In this document: one piece after another, positions 1-11,163 of the stretch
Numbering within the stretch: the stretch's first letter is position 1
How the letters are laid out: each line of letters starts with the position of its first letter
Assembly: GCF_003850345.1 (NCBI RefSeq)
Contig: NZ_CP027707.1
Coordinates: 1,054,001 to 1,118,000 of the forward strand
From: Pseudomonas chlororaphis subsp. piscium
GTDB lineage: Bacteria; Pseudomonadota; Gammaproteobacteria; Pseudomonadales; Pseudomonadaceae
Reading direction: 5' to 3'
Length of the DNA stretch: 64,000 bases
Made by a program: the position numbers and the translations under genes
Notes under the pieces: model-generated
What the model was told of the DNA's origin: nothing
The model's database searches: none
Seen by the model: only the letters and a program-made list of their open reading frames with translations

Positions 1-774
1 GGCAACGACCTGATCGGCGCCTGGTCGCTGAAAGTACGCCCGACCGCCAAGGGCATGGCCTTCAACAGCCTCGACCTGGGCCTCAAGGGCATGGTCCTGC
101 AGGGCGCCGGCGGCTGGGAAGGCGAACCCGGCGCGGCCACCAGCTGGTACAAGGGCCGCCTGGGCGGCAAGAACCTGGCGGACGTGCTCAAGGGCTGGGG
201 CTTTGCGCCGACCGTGACCAGCGAAGAGTTCCACCTGGATGTGGACGGGCGCTGGCCTGGCTCGCCGGCCTGGGTCGGGCCCAAGCGTTTCTCGGGCAGC
301 CTGGATGCGACCCTGCGCAAAGGCCAGTTCGTGGAAGTCGAAGGCGGGGCGCAGGCCCTGCGGGTATTCGGCTTGCTGAACTTCAACTCCATCGGCCGGC
401 GCCTGCGCCTGGACTTCTCCGACCTGTTCGGCAAGGGCCTGAGCTACGACCGGGTCAAGGGGTTGCTGGTGGCCAGCAACGGCGTCTACGTGACCCGCGA
501 ACCCATCACCCTGACCGGGCCGTCGAGCAACCTGGAACTCAATGGCACCCTGGACCTGGTGGCCGACCAGGTGGATTCGAAGCTGCTGGTGACGCTGCCG
601 GTGACCAACAACCTGCCGATCGCCGCGCTGATCGTCGGTGCACCGGCGGTCGGCGGGGCGCTGTTTCTGATCGACAAGCTGATCGGTGACCGGGTGTCGC
701 GTTTCGCCAGCGTCCAGTACAGCGTCAAGGGGCCCTGGAAGGACCCGAAAATCACCTTCGACAAGCCTTTTTGA
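1..774 (+). CDS. YhdP family protein (AsmA-like), C-terminal part
   Basis: The reading frame is open from the first base, so this is the last roughly 257 residues of a much larger protein. The visible part has alternating beta-rich repeats and ends with a short hydrophobic stretch rich in Ala, Val and Gly (about 45 to 60 residues before the stop), then a Trp-Lys-Asp-Pro-Lys-type closing motif typical of AsmA/TamB-like repeat proteins. The YhdP family (TIGR02099) spans the periplasm and takes part in phospholipid transport towards the outer membrane; that role is family knowledge. In P. aeruginosa the orthologue sits directly before the nitrilase, tldD and pmbA genes, as here. The N-terminus lies outside the window. 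Confidence 0.85.
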   Translation, partial: GNDLIGAWSLKVRPTAKGMAFNSLDLGLKGMVLQGAGGWEGEPGAATSWYKGRLGGKNLADVLKGWGFAPTVTSEEFHLDVDGRWPGSPAWVGPKRFSGSLDATLRKGQFVEVEGGAQALRVFGLLNFNSIGRRLRLDFSDLFGKGLSYDRVKGLLVASNGVYVTREPITLTGPSSNLELNGTLDLVADQVDSKLLVTLPVTNNLPIAALIVGAPAVGGALFLIDKLIGDRVSRFASVQYSVKGPWKDPKITFDKPF

Positions 775-832
775 AAAACCCTGGCCCCGGCCTATGGAGT
801 AGCATGGCCATATATCCAACCTGGAGTGCGCC

Positions 833-1672
833 ATGTCTCTTGCGGTGATTCAGATGGTCAGCCAGAGCGACGTGCTGGCCAATTTGCAGCAGGCGCGAAA
901 CCTGCTGGAACAGGCTGCTGCCGGCGGTGCGCGACTGGCGGTGTTGCCGGAGAACTTCGCTGCCATGGGACGCCGCGACGCGGCGGCCATCGGCCGTGCC
1001 GAGGCCCGGGGCGAAGGTCCGATCCTGCCCTGGTTGAAACAAGCCGCACGCGACCTCAAGTTATGGATAGTCGCCGGCACCTTGCCGCTGCCTCCGGTGG
1101 AGCAGCCTGAGGCCAAGGCCCGTGCCTGCTCGCTGCTGATCGACGAGCACGGCGAGCAAGTGGCGCGTTATGACAAGCTGCATCTGTTCGACGTGGACGT
1201 GGCCGACAATCGCGGCCGTTACCGGGAGTCGGATGACTATGCTCATGGAGAGCGGGTGGTGGTCGCGGATACGCCGGTGGGCCGGGTTGGCCTGACCGTG
1301 TGCTACGACTTGCGTTTCCCCGAGTTGTACAGCGAATTGCGAGCCGCCGGGGCGGAACTGATCAGCGCTCCTTCGGCGTTCACCGCGGTGACCGGCGCGG
1401 CGCATTGGGACGTATTGATCCGTGCCCGGGCCATCGAGACCCAGTGCTACCTGCTGGCGGCGGCGCAAGGCGGCATTCATCCGGGACCCCGGGAGACCTT
1501 CGGCCATGCGGCCATCGTCGACCCCTGGGGACGGGTGCTGGCGCAACAGGATCAAGGCGAGGCCGTGCTGCTGGCCGAGCGCGACAGCAGCGAACAGGCG
1601 TCCATCCGGGCGCGCATGCCGGTGGCCAGTCACCGGCGCTTTTTCTCGCAAGGCGCGCAGCGACTTGCTTAA
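833..1672 (+). CDS. Carbon-nitrogen hydrolase (Nit1/deaminated-glutathione amidase type)
   Basis: A 279-residue nitrilase-superfamily amidase. The catalytic Glu-Lys-Cys triad is visible: E40 in VLPENF, K115 in YDKLHLFD and C157 in TVCYDLRFPE. The YDLRFPE context fits the Nit1/Nit2 branch, whose members remove the amide from deaminated glutathione or from alpha-keto acid amides; the exact substrate is inferred. The ATG at 833 follows a GGAG sequence at about 823. The gene lies 58 bases after the YhdP gene and 27 bases before tldD on the same strand, an arrangement conserved in pseudomonads that suggests co-transcription. Confidence 0.9.
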   Translation: MSLAVIQMVSQSDVLANLQQARNLLEQAAAGGARLAVLPENFAAMGRRDAAAIGRAEARGEGPILPWLKQAARDLKLWIVAGTLPLPPVEQPEAKARACSLLIDEHGEQVARYDKLHLFDVDVADNRGRYRESDDYAHGERVVVADTPVGRVGLTVCYDLRFPELYSELRAAGAELISAPSAFTAVTGAAHWDVLIRARAIETQCYLLAAAQGGIHPGPRETFGHAAIVDPWGRVLAQQDQGEAVLLAERDSSEQASIRARMPVASHRRFFSQGAQRLA

Positions 1673-1699
1673 GAACGACGAATTTAAGGCGTAAAGCAT

Positions 1700-3142
1700 A
1701 TGAGCGGGTTGTTATCTTCAGTCAGTGAACACCTTCTGGCGCCCGGCGGCGTGACCCTGGAAAGCCTGCAGGGCGTGCTGGGCGATCTGGCCGGCCCAGG
1801 TATCGATGCCGCCGACCTGTATTTCCAGGGGCAGATTTCCGAGTCCTGGTCGTTGGAAGACGGCATCGTCAAGGAAGGCAGCTTCAATCTGGACCAGGGC
1901 GTTGGCGTGCGGGCGCAGTCGGGTGAGAAAACCGGTTTTGCCTACAGCAATGCCATCACCCTCGAAGCGCTTGGCCTGGCTGCCCGGGCCGCGCGTTCGA
2001 TTTCCCGTGCCGGGCAGAACGGCACCGTGCAGGCTTTTACCACCCAGGACGTGGCCCAGCTGTATGCGCCGGACAACCCCCTGGAAGTCATCAGTCGCGC
2101 GGAAAAGGTCGAGCTGCTCAAGCGTGTCGATGCCGCGACCCGTGCCCTCGACCCACGCATCCAGCAGGTCAGCGTCAGCATGGCCGGGGTCTGGGAACGC
2201 ATTCTCGTGGCCTCCACCGACGGCGGCCTGGCGGCGGATGTGCGGCCTTTGGTGCGCTTCAACGTCAGCGTGATCGTCGAGCAGAACGGCCGCCGCGAGC
2301 GCGGTGGTCATGGCGGCGGCGGGCGTACCGATTACCGTTATTTCCTCAGTGAAGACCGCGCCATGGGGTATGCCCGTGAGGCTTTGCGTCAGGCCCTGAT
2401 CAACCTGGAAGCCATCCCTGCGCCAGCTGGCACTCTGCCGGTGGTACTGGGTTCCGGCTGGTCCGGCGTGCTGTTGCACGAAGCGGTAGGCCATGGCCTG
2501 GAAGGCGATTTCAACCGCAAGGGCAGCTCGGCCTACAGCGGTCGCATGGGCGAGATGGTGGCCTCGAAACTCTGCACAATCGTCGACGACGGCACCCTGG
2601 CCGGGCGGCGTGGTTCCCTGAGTATCGACGACGAAGGCACCCCGACTGAATGCACCACCCTGATCGAGAATGGTGTGCTCAAGGGCTACATGCAGGACAA
2701 GCTCAATGCCCGCCTGATGGGGGTGGCCCGCACCGGTAACGGTCGTCGCGAGTCCTATGCGCACCTGCCGATGCCGCGCATGACCAACACCTACATGCTG
2801 GGTGGCGAAAGCGATCCGGCGGAAATCATCGCCTCGGTGAAAAAAGGCATCTACTGCGCCAACCTGGGTGGCGGTCAGGTGGACATCACCAGTGGCAAGT
2901 TCGTGTTCTCCACCAGCGAGGCCTATCTGATCGAAGACGGCAAGATCACCGCGCCGGTCAAAGGCGCGACCCTGATCGGCAACGGGCCGGAAGCCATGAG
3001 TCGAGTGTCGATGGTCGGTAACGACCTGGCGCTGGACAGCGGCGTGGGGACCTGTGGCAAGGATGGGCAGTCGGTACCGGTGGGGGTCGGCCAGCCGACC
3101 TTGAAGATCGATGCGATCACCGTGGGTGGCACGGGCGCTTGA
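1700..3142 (+). CDS. tldD: Metalloprotease TldD
   Basis: A 480-residue protein of the TldD/PmbA family (U62 peptidases). It carries the zinc motif HEAVGH with its histidines at about residues 260 and 264. With PmbA (TldE) it forms a heterodimeric protease that degrades unfolded peptides, processes microcin B17 and affects CcdA stability in E. coli. The pmbA partner is encoded at 3821-5167 on the same strand, with only the oppositely oriented darP between them. Length and motif match the family, so the call is firm. In this genus the pair is often near, but not in the same operon as, stress genes. Confidence 0.96.
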   Translation: MSGLLSSVSEHLLAPGGVTLESLQGVLGDLAGPGIDAADLYFQGQISESWSLEDGIVKEGSFNLDQGVGVRAQSGEKTGFAYSNAITLEALGLAARAARSISRAGQNGTVQAFTTQDVAQLYAPDNPLEVISRAEKVELLKRVDAATRALDPRIQQVSVSMAGVWERILVASTDGGLAADVRPLVRFNVSVIVEQNGRRERGGHGGGGRTDYRYFLSEDRAMGYAREALRQALINLEAIPAPAGTLPVVLGSGWSGVLLHEAVGHGLEGDFNRKGSSAYSGRMGEMVASKLCTIVDDGTLAGRRGSLSIDDEGTPTECTTLIENGVLKGYMQDKLNARLMGVARTGNGRRESYAHLPMPRMTNTYMLGGESDPAEIIASVKKGIYCANLGGGQVDITSGKFVFSTSEAYLIEDGKITAPVKGATLIGNGPEAMSRVSMVGNDLALDSGVGTCGKDGQSVPVGVGQPTLKIDAITVGGTGA

Positions 3143-3190
3143 GGCGTGAAGCGGCGGGTGAGTTGCAGGGCAACCCACCCGAGTCGAGGC

Positions 3191-3727
3191 TCAGCGCAGA
3201 CCGCGTTGAGTCTCGTCCAGCTCGCGAATGTATTTGAAGATTTTACGGCTGGAGGCAGGCGGCTTGTTATGGGCCACCTCATGCTGGGCCTGACGAATCA
3301 GGGAGCGCAGCTGCTGACGATCCGCTTCCGGATAGTCGGTGACGAACTTCTCCAGGACCGCGTCATCGCCCGCGATCAAGCGATCGCGCCAGCGCTCCAG
3401 GCCATGGAAACGTTCGTTGTACTGGCGAGTCGAGGCATCGAGTTGGTCCAGCAGCACCAGGATCGCGCTGGTGTCCTGATCGCGCATCAGCTTGCCGATG
3501 AATTGCAGGTGGCGTTTACGCGCGATATGGGCGACATGCTTGGGCGCATCCGCCAGGGCCCGGCGCAGAGCGTCGGTCAACGGCAGTTTGTTCAGCAAGT
3601 CGGGCTTGAGTGTTGTAAGGCGCTCGCCGAGGTCAACCAGAGCATGCAGCTCGCGTTTGACCTGGGATTTGCTTTTCTCCCCATCGAGGGAGTCGTCGTA
3701 AGAATCAACCATGGTGGCAGTCCGCAA
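3191..3727 (-). CDS. darP: Ribosome biogenesis factor DarP (YjgA, DUF615)
   Basis: A 178-residue, charged, mostly helical protein of the DUF615/YjgA family, recognisable from [13 protein letters not shown] near residue 20 and the C-terminal FKYIRELDE region. In E. coli the protein joins late 50S ribosomal precursors and helps form the peptidyl-transferase centre; that is family knowledge. The gene lies between tldD and pmbA but on the opposite strand, so its promoter region (3728-3820) is shared head to head with pmbA. Only 48 bases separate its stop from the tldD stop. Confidence 0.92.
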   Translation of the reverse strand: MRTATMVDSYDDSLDGEKSKSQVKRELHALVDLGERLTTLKPDLLNKLPLTDALRRALADAPKHVAHIARKRHLQFIGKLMRDQDTSAILVLLDQLDASTRQYNERFHGLERWRDRLIAGDDAVLEKFVTDYPEADRQQLRSLIRQAQHEVAHNKPPASSRKIFKYIRELDETQRGLR

Positions 3728-3820
3728 AGAAACGCCGCCATGATAACCAGTCGGGGGCCGCTTGTCCGGCCCGGTCGCTCGAAGGCCTTAACCGAAAGCA
3801 GAATTTGAGTGGAGAAAACC

Positions 3821-5167
3821 ATGAGTGCAGCACAAAGCGTCGGCCCGCAGGCTTTGCCGGCACTGCAGGAACAAGTCGAGCAGATCATCGCCGAGGCCAA
3901 GCGCCAGGGCGCCAGTGCCTGCGAAGTGGCGGTTTCTCTGGAGCAGGGCCTGTCGACTTCGGTTCGCCAGCGGGAAGTGGAAACCGTCGAATTCAATCGC
4001 GACCAGGGTTTTGGTATCACGCTGTACGTCGGCCAGCGCAAGGGCTCGGCCAGCACCTCGGCCAGTGGTCCCGAAGCGATTCGCGAAACCGTCGCTGCGG
4101 CCCTGGCCATCGCCAAGCACACCTCGGAAGACGAAAGCTCGGGGCTGGCCGATGCCGCCCTGATGGCCCGGGACGTGCCGGACTTCGACCTGTTTCACGC
4201 TTGGGACATTACCCCGGAGCAAGCCATCGAACGGGCGCTGGCCTGTGAAGCCGCGGCCTTTGCCGCCGACAGCCGGATCAAGAACGCCGACGGCACCACC
4301 CTGAGTACCCATCAAGGCTGCCGTGTGTACGGTAACAGCCACGGTTTTATCGGCGGTTACGCCTCGACTCGCCACAGCTTGAGCTGCGTGATGATCGCCG
4401 AGGCCGACGGCCAGATGCAGCGTGACTACTGGTACGACGTCAATCGCCAGGGCCATCTGCTGACGGACCCGGTGACCATCGGCCAGCGCGCCGCGCAACG
4501 TGCCGCGAGCCGCCTGGGCGCGCGCCCGGTACCGACCTGCGAAGTGCCGGTGCTGTTTTCTGCGGAACTGGCTGGCGGTCTGTTCGGCAGCTTCCTCGGG
4601 GCGATTTCCGGCGGCAACCTGTACCGCAAGTCATCCTTCCTCGAGGGCGCGCTGGGGCAGCGGCTGTTCCCCGAGTGGCTGACCATCGATGAGCGTCCGC
4701 ACTTGATGCGCGCGCTGGGCAGTTCGGCCTTCGATGGCGATGGCCTGGCCACCTACGCCAAGCCTTTCGTCGAGAACGGCGAGCTGGTGTCCTACGTGCT
4801 GGGGACTTATTCCGGGCGCAAGCTCGGCCTGCCCAGCACCGCCAACGCCGGTGGCGTGCACAACCTGTTCGTGACCCATGGCGAGGAAGACCAGGCGGCC
4901 TTGCTGCGGCGTATGGGCCGGGGCCTGCTGGTCACCGAACTGATGGGCCACGGGCTGAACATGGTCACCGGCGATTACTCTCGGGGCGCGGCCGGTTTCT
5001 GGGTCGAAAATGGCGAAATCCAGTTCGCTGTCCAGGAGGTCACCATTGCCGGCAACATGCGCGACATGTTCAAGCAGATCATTGCCGTCGGTAACGATCT
5101 GGAACTGCGCAGCAATATCCGCACCGGTTCGGTATTGATCGAACGCATGACGGTCGCTGGCAGCTAA
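3821..5167 (+). CDS. pmbA: Metalloprotease-associated protein PmbA (TldE)
   Basis: A 448-residue TldD/PmbA-family protein. An in-frame GTG at 3809 would add four residues, but the GGAG at 3811-3814 is well placed for the ATG at 3821, so that start is chosen. Unlike TldD, no HExxxH zinc motif is visible; the corresponding region reads LMGHGLNMVTGDYSRG, as expected of the non-metal-binding partner. It pairs with TldD (1700-3142) in the heterodimeric protease. A strong Rho-independent terminator follows 20 bases after the stop. Confidence 0.95.
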   Translation: MSAAQSVGPQALPALQEQVEQIIAEAKRQGASACEVAVSLEQGLSTSVRQREVETVEFNRDQGFGITLYVGQRKGSASTSASGPEAIRETVAAALAIAKHTSEDESSGLADAALMARDVPDFDLFHAWDITPEQAIERALACEAAAFAADSRIKNADGTTLSTHQGCRVYGNSHGFIGGYASTRHSLSCVMIAEADGQMQRDYWYDVNRQGHLLTDPVTIGQRAAQRAASRLGARPVPTCEVPVLFSAELAGGLFGSFLGAISGGNLYRKSSFLEGALGQRLFPEWLTIDERPHLMRALGSSAFDGDGLATYAKPFVENGELVSYVLGTYSGRKLGLPSTANAGGVHNLFVTHGEEDQAALLRRMGRGLLVTELMGHGLNMVTGDYSRGAAGFWVENGEIQFAVQEVTIAGNMRDMFKQIIAVGNDLELRSNIRTGSVLIERMTVAGS

Positions 5168-5187
5168 GTCGTAACAGCGTCAACGAA

Positions 5188-5220
5188 AGCGCGCGTCCCG
5201 TCTGGGGCGCGCGCTTTTTT
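5188..5220 (+). terminator. Rho-independent terminator after pmbA
   Basis: An eight-pair perfect stem AGCGCGCG / CGCGCGCT, extended by TCCC/GGGG pairs, encloses a four-base loop and is followed by six T residues (5215-5220). It separates pmbA from the iron-regulated fagA operon. Confidence 0.9.
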
Positions 5221-5307
5221 ATTGCCTGGGTTTCGGTCACTGACGAACCGTAGCGACCTGTGCAGGGGAGCTTGGTCTTAAACTTGTTTTGATTCTCAAT
5301 ATCATAT

Positions 5308-5326
5308 AATAATAAATCTCATTATC
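5308..5326 (-). promoter_or_regulatory. Fur box upstream of fagA
   Basis: Read on the minus strand, this 19-mer matches 16 of 19 positions of the Fur consensus palindrome (GATAATGAGA is exact, followed by the ATTAT half). A partial second copy, ATTCTCAATATCAT, lies at about 5292-5305, so two Fur dimers could bind in overlap. The site is 16 bases before the fagA start. In P. aeruginosa fagA-fumC-orfX-sodA is a known Fur-repressed operon, which supports the assignment. Confidence 0.85.
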
Positions 5327-5341
5327 GAATGAGCCCAGGTC

Positions 5342-5729
5342 ATGAGTTCTGCCTTGCACGAGCAGCCTTACCTCGAAAGCTGGCGCTGGATGAGCCGCCA
5401 GATCCGTTGTGCCCTCGATCCGGACGAACCGCGCCTGATCGAGCATTACCTGGCCGAAGGGCGCTACCTGGCGTGTTGCACCGCCACCTCGCCCTGGCTG
5501 ATCGCCGAAACCTCATTCCGCCTGTTGTTCGACACCGCCACCGATACCGCGCTGCCCTGGCATTGGCGCAGCCAGTGCCTGGACCAGGCCTGGCGCCCGT
5601 TGCGTGACCTGGAACGCCTGTCTTTCTGCAAATGCCGGCTCAAGCGCTGGCAAAGCCATGCCTGGCAACTGGCGACCTGCTCGTTGCTGCCATCCATTCC
5701 TCTTATCGAACTGGTGCAAGGATTTCCCG

Positions 5730-5737
<8 letters not shown>
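5342..5737 (+). CDS. fagA: Fur-associated gene A protein FagA
   Basis: A 131-residue protein with no catalytic motif I recognise; it is rich in Trp, Arg and Leu. Identity rests on position: it is the first gene after the Fur box and is followed by fumC, orfX and sodA exactly as in the fag operon of P. aeruginosa. Its molecular function is unknown. The stop overlaps the fumC start in ATGAGTAA (5730-5737), which implies translational coupling. Confidence 0.85.
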
Positions 5738-7106
<1,369 letters not shown>

Positions 7107-7133
7107 ATCCCGACATTGCTTTGGAGGTTCACC

Positions 7134-7583
7134 ATGGAGCACTGGAAACGCACGATCGAAAGGGCAAACCGTTTCTTCATGCAGGGCGACCTGGTGGATG
7201 CCCGTGAGTATTACTTGCAGGCCCTGGCCCTGGCGCAGGTGCTGTTCGAGCGCTGGAGCGATGCCGACGAAGCGGTGGCGGCCTGTGTCATCTCCCATCA
7301 CAACCTGGCGGACCTGCACCTGCGCCTGAACCAGCCGGAGGAGAGCGCGGAATACCTCTGCGCCATTCACCAGCGGCTGTTGCAGACCATGCAGGACAAC
7401 CGCCTGGCGCCGGCACTGCGGGAAGCCGCGCTGCGCCAGAGCAGCAAGACCTATGTCGAGTTGCTCAACTTCATCGGTGAGCACGGTGAATACCCCCGTA
7501 CCCATCGCCTGCTGGAGAGCAATGTCGCGCAATCGACTTCCGGCACCGCGACCCCGAATGCCCCTCATTACGGAGCACATTGA
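7134..7583 (+). CDS. OrfX of the fagA-fumC-orfX-sodA operon, TPR-like
   Basis: A 149-residue protein of unknown function. The sequence has paired amphipathic helices of TPR type (for example [18 protein letters not shown] and [21 protein letters not shown]). A protein-interaction role is therefore plausible but not shown. The ATG at 7134 has a GGAGG at 7123-7127; the earlier TTG at 7116 is disfavoured. It ends one base before sodA. Its conserved place between fumC and sodA suggests it helps iron-starved or oxidatively stressed cells. Confidence 0.85.
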   Translation: MEHWKRTIERANRFFMQGDLVDAREYYLQALALAQVLFERWSDADEAVAACVISHHNLADLHLRLNQPEESAEYLCAIHQRLLQTMQDNRLAPALREAALRQSSKTYVELLNFIGEHGEYPRTHRLLESNVAQSTSGTATPNAPHYGAH

Positions 7584-7584
7584 T

Positions 7585-8196
7585 ATGTCCTTTACCTTGC
7601 CTGCATTGCCCTACGCCTACGACGCCCTGGAACCGCACATCGATGCGCAGACCATGGAGATTCACTACACCAAGCACCACCAGACCTACATCAACAACCT
7701 CAATGCGGCCGTGGAAGGTACCGAATGGGCCGACTGGTCGGTGGAGAAACTGGTGGCCGGGGTCCAGCAGCTGCCGGAGAAACTGCGTGCAGCGGTGATC
7801 AACCAGGGCGGCGGCCATGCCAACCATTCGTTGTTCTGGGCAGTGATGGCGCCGACCGGAGGAGGAAAGCCGGACGGTGCGCTGGCCAAGGCAATCGATG
7901 AGCAACTGGGTGGTTTCGAGAGTTTCAAGGAGGCCTTCACCAAGGCCGCGCTCACGCGTTTCGGCAGCGGTTGGGCCTGGCTCAGCGTGACCCCGCAAAA
8001 GACCCTGATCGTCGAGAGCAGCGGCAACCAGGACAGCCCGTTGATGAACGGCAATACCCCGATTCTCGGTCTGGACGTGTGGGAGCACGCGTATTACCTG
8101 CGTTACCAGAACCGGCGGCCGGAATACATCAATGCGTTCTACAACGTGATCAATTGGCCTGAAGTAGCCCAGCGCTATCAGGCCGCGCTGGTTTGA
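7585..8196 (+). CDS. sodA: Superoxide dismutase [Mn]
   Basis: A 203-residue Fe/Mn superoxide dismutase. The four metal ligands are visible: H27, H81 (in [10 protein letters not shown]), D164 and H168 (in [11 protein letters not shown]). The GGGHANH context and position in the Fur-repressed operon indicate the manganese enzyme, made when iron for SodB is lacking. The start at 7585 is chosen because it begins at the conserved [10 protein letters not shown]; a longer upstream frame overlaps orfX. It is the last gene of the fag operon, although the ZIP transporter follows 32 bases later. Confidence 0.96.
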   Translation: MSFTLPALPYAYDALEPHIDAQTMEIHYTKHHQTYINNLNAAVEGTEWADWSVEKLVAGVQQLPEKLRAAVINQGGGHANHSLFWAVMAPTGGGKPDGALAKAIDEQLGGFESFKEAFTKAALTRFGSGWAWLSVTPQKTLIVESSGNQDSPLMNGNTPILGLDVWEHAYYLRYQNRRPEYINAFYNVINWPEVAQRYQAALV

Positions 8197-8228
8197 GCCC
8201 CCACCGATAAAAAGACCTAAGGCTGACT

Positions 8229-9122
8229 ATGGGCACTGAAACACTGACGATCAGCAGCGGACGGATGTTTCGTTACGCGTTCGGTTCGCTGTTGCTGTTG
8301 GCGGGTACTGCATTGCTGGTTGCCCAGGGTTTGTCCTGGCTGGACCTGGAACCTCGCTTGTTGCGTGCATTACAGGGTGGGGCGGTCTGTGCCCTGGGAA
8401 CCGCGCTGGGGGCCGTGCCGGTGCTGGTGATTCGCAAGATGCCGCTGGCGCTGAGCGACACCCTGTTGGGGTTCGGCGCCGGGGTGATGCTGGCGGCCAC
8501 GGCATTTTCGCTGATCGTGCCCGGTATCGCCGCGGCGGAAAAACTCGGATTGTCGCCCTGGGCTTCGAGTGGCCTGATCAGCTTCGGCATCATGCTGGGT
8601 GCCTTGGGGCTGTTTCTGGTGGATCGCAAGGTGTCGGGGGGCAACCCGGAGAAGTTGGTAGGCACCCTTGAGTACCCGGTCATCCCGCCGCGCATTTGGC
8701 TGTTTGTATTTGCCATCATCGCCCACAACATTCCCGAAGGAATGGCCGTAGGCGTTTCCGCGGGTGGCGGCATGCCGGAGGCGGACAGCCTGGCTATGGG
8801 GATCGCCTTGCAGGACGTGCCGGAAGGCCTGGTGATTGCCCTTGTGCTGGCTGGCGCGGGCATGTCCAGGGTCAAGGCGTTCCTGATCGGTGCCGCTTCA
8901 GGCCTGGTGGAGCCGGTGTTCGCTTTGCTTTGTGCGTGGCTGGTGAGCCTGGCCGAGATGCTGTTGCCGCTCGGGCTGGCGCTGGCGGCGGGGGCCATGC
9001 TGCTGGTGGTCACTCATGAGGTAATCCCCGAATCACGCCGCAACGGTCATGAAAAGCTGGCCAGCCTGGGCTTGTGCGTCGGTTTTTGCCTGATGATGGT
9101 CATGGACACGGCACTCGCTTGA
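8229..9122 (+). CDS. ZIP family divalent metal transporter
   Basis: A 297-residue polytopic membrane protein with about eight hydrophobic segments. The metal-binding ZIP signature HNIPEG starts at residue 166, and a matching QDVPEG lies in the next helix. ZIP proteins import Zn, Mn or Fe; the substrate here is unknown. Location directly after the Mn-superoxide dismutase gene suggests Mn or Fe uptake under iron limitation, possibly by read-through from the fag operon since no terminator lies between. It converges on ptsO. Confidence 0.85.
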   Translation: MGTETLTISSGRMFRYAFGSLLLLAGTALLVAQGLSWLDLEPRLLRALQGGAVCALGTALGAVPVLVIRKMPLALSDTLLGFGAGVMLAATAFSLIVPGIAAAEKLGLSPWASSGLISFGIMLGALGLFLVDRKVSGGNPEKLVGTLEYPVIPPRIWLFVFAIIAHNIPEGMAVGVSAGGGMPEADSLAMGIALQDVPEGLVIALVLAGAGMSRVKAFLIGAASGLVEPVFALLCAWLVSLAEMLLPLGLALAAGAMLLVVTHEVIPESRRNGHEKLASLGLCVGFCLMMVMDTALA

Positions 9123-9152
9123 GTGCCTGGCGGCAGGTTTGCCCTGCCGGCC

Positions 9153-9425
9153 TTACTCGCCTTCGTCGAAGAAGTTGTTGATCAGTGCCACCAGCGCTTC
9201 AAGCGCCTCCTGCTCCTGGTCACCTTCTGTCTTCAGATGAATCCTGGTGCCCTTGCCGGCGGCCAGCATCATCATTGCCATGATGCTCTTGCCGTCGACC
9301 ATCGACTCCGGGGTTCTCCCGGCGCGGATCTGGCAAGGAAACTGACCGGCCACGCCGACGAATTTTGCCGAGGCACGGGCATGCAGACCCAGTTTGTTGA
9401 TGATTTCAATTTCCAGAGCAGGCAT
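9153..9425 (-). CDS. ptsO: HPr-like phosphocarrier NPr of the nitrogen PTS
   Basis: A 90-residue HPr-fold protein. The phosphorylated histidine is H15 in NKLGLHARA, and the regulatory serine region reads VDGKSIMAMM. NPr passes phosphate from PtsP (EI-Ntr) to PtsN, linking nitrogen status to potassium and carbon control. It is the last gene of the rpoN cluster, 16 bases after rapZ. A GC-rich hairpin without a T tract (about 9129-9150) sits between it and the convergent ZIP gene. Confidence 0.93.
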   Translation of the reverse strand: MPALEIEIINKLGLHARASAKFVGVAGQFPCQIRAGRTPESMVDGKSIMAMMMLAAGKGTRIHLKTEGDQEQEALEALVALINNFFDEGE

Positions 9426-9441
9426 CGCGGGGTAGATCCTT

Positions 9442-10299
9442 TCAGCTAAGGTCGCGGTGGCGAACCTGGACGTTCTTCAGGGACTTTTGCAGGACTTGGC
9501 CCAAGCGTTCGGTCAGGTAGACCGAGCGGTGGTGGCCGCCCGTGCAGCCAATGGCAATAGTGACGTAGGCGCGGTTGCTGGCGGCGAAACGGGGCAACCA
9601 TTTCAGCAGGTAGCTGGAGATGTCCTGGAACATTTCCTCGACGTCCGGCTGGGCGGCCAGGTATTCGGCGACCGGCTGGTCGAGCCCGGACTGGTCGCGC
9701 AATTCGGGCTTCCAGTAGGGGTTGGGCAGGCAGCGCACATCGAACACCAGGTCGGCATCGACTGGCATGCCGCGCTTGAACCCGAAGGACTCCACCAGAA
9801 AGGCGGTACCTGGCTCCGGTTGGTTCAGCAGGCGCAACTTGATGGTATCGCGCAGTTGATACAGGTTCAGGTTGGTGGTGTTGACCTTGAGATCGGCCAG
9901 GTCGGCAATCGGACCCAGCAGATGGCTTTCGTCCTGGATCGCCTCGGCCAGCGAGCGGTTGTTGCTGCTCAAGGGGTGGCGACGGCGGGTCTCGGAAAAG
10001 CGCTTGAGCAGGGTTTCTTCGTCAGCGTCCAGGTACAGCACATCGCACTGGATATGCCGGCTGCGTACTTCCTCGAGCAGTTCGGGGAAGCGCGACAGGT
10101 GGCTTGGCAGGTTACGGGCGTCGATCGACACGGCGACCAGTGGCTGTGTCAGTTCGGTATGGATCAGCGCCCGCTCGGCCAGTTCGGGCAACAGCCCGGC
10201 TGGCAGGTTGTCGATGCAGTAGTAGCCGTTGTCCTCGAGTACATCGAGGGCAGTGCTTTTACCTGAGCCGGACCGGCCGCTGACGATGATCAAACGCAT
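9442..10299 (-). CDS. rapZ: RNase adapter protein RapZ
   Basis: A 285-residue P-loop protein of the RapZ/YvcJ family. The Walker A sequence GRSGSGKST covers residues 8-16, and the C-terminal half contains the conserved [11 protein letters not shown] motif. RapZ binds nucleotide and small RNAs and, in enterobacteria, hands GlmZ to RNase E to tune glucosamine-6-phosphate synthesis. Whether it has that exact task in pseudomonads is not shown. It is two bases from ptsN, indicating an operon. Confidence 0.94.
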   Translation of the reverse strand: MRLIIVSGRSGSGKSTALDVLEDNGYYCIDNLPAGLLPELAERALIHTELTQPLVAVSIDARNLPSHLSRFPELLEEVRSRHIQCDVLYLDADEETLLKRFSETRRRHPLSSNNRSLAEAIQDESHLLGPIADLADLKVNTTNLNLYQLRDTIKLRLLNQPEPGTAFLVESFGFKRGMPVDADLVFDVRCLPNPYWKPELRDQSGLDQPVAEYLAAQPDVEEMFQDISSYLLKWLPRFAASNRAYVTIAIGCTGGHHRSVYLTERLGQVLQKSLKNVQVRHRDLS

Positions 10300-10301
10300 G
10301 A

Positions 10302-10766
10302 TTACTGACCGTTCTGTTCGTCCAGGACAACCTTGTACAAGGCTTCGTTGCTGCTGGCGCTGCGCAGCTTGTCGCGCACTTCTTTGCGGTCCAGCATGCT
10401 GGCAATCTGCCGGAGCAGTTCCAGGTGCGCATCGGTGGCGGCTTCCGGGACCAGTAGTACGAACAGCAGGTCGACCGGGGCGCCGTCGATGGCGTCGAAA
10501 TCGATGGGAGCGTCCAGGTGCATCAGGGCACTGATGGGCGACTCACAGCCTTTGAGGCGGCAGTGTGGAATGGCGATGCCGTTGCCAAAACCGGTGGAAC
10601 CCAGTTTTTCACGGGCAATCAGGCTTTCGAAGACATCTTGCATCTCCAGATCGGGCACTTCGCGGCTGATCAGGTTGGCAATTTGTTCGAGGGCGCGTTT
10701 TTTACTGCCGCCCGGCACGTTCATCAGGGAACGGCCGGGGGTCAGGATGCTTTCAAGTCGGATCAT
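10302..10766 (-). CDS. ptsN: Nitrogen PTS EIIA component PtsN
   Basis: A 154-residue EIIA-Ntr domain protein. The phosphorylation site is H68 in GIAIPHCR. It receives phosphate from NPr (ptsO, two genes downstream) and regulates potassium transport, carbon use and stress responses by its phosphorylation state. It lies between hpf and rapZ in the conserved rpoN cluster, with tight spacing on both sides. Confidence 0.95.
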   Translation of the reverse strand: MIRLESILTPGRSLMNVPGGSKKRALEQIANLISREVPDLEMQDVFESLIAREKLGSTGFGNGIAIPHCRLKGCESPISALMHLDAPIDFDAIDGAPVDLLFVLLVPEAATDAHLELLRQIASMLDRKEVRDKLRSASSNEALYKVVLDEQNGQ

Positions 10767-10778
10767 GGGAGGGGAGTG

Positions 10779-11084
10779 TTAGCGACCCGTGCCTTGGAGA
10801 AGGTGGAGTTGCTTTTCCTTATGCTTTTTCAGTTGGCGGTCAAGCTTGTCCGTGAGCAAGTCGATTGCGGCATACATGTCGTCATGTTCTGCATTGGCGA
10901 CGACTTCCCCACCATGGATGTGCAGCGTGGCCTCGATTTTCTGCTTCAGTTTCTCGACGGCCAGCGTTACCTGCACATTGGTAATCTTGTCAAAGTGCCG
11001 CTCCAGTCGGTCGAGTTTTTCGCCGATGTAAGCGCGCAGGGGTTCGGTCACTTCCAGTTGGTGTCCACTGATGTTGACTTGCAT
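10779..11084 (-). CDS. hpf: Ribosome hibernation promoting factor
   Basis: A 101-residue HPF/RaiA-fold protein beginning MQVNISGHQLEV. The upstream in-frame start at 11138 is rejected because AGGAGA precedes the ATG at 11084 and the protein then has the short-form HPF length. It binds 30S subunits and supports formation of inactive 100S ribosome dimers in stationary phase. It lies between rpoN and ptsN in the usual order. Confidence 0.93.
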   Translation of the reverse strand: MQVNISGHQLEVTEPLRAYIGEKLDRLERHFDKITNVQVTLAVEKLKQKIEATLHIHGGEVVANAEHDDMYAAIDLLTDKLDRQLKKHKEKQLHLLQGTGR

Positions 11085-11163
11085 ACAGCTTCTCCTTCGT
11101 TGCCAGTGCATAAAGCGGCAGGTCGATTGACCTGCCACTGAAACGCTGTGGCGAGCCCGGCGG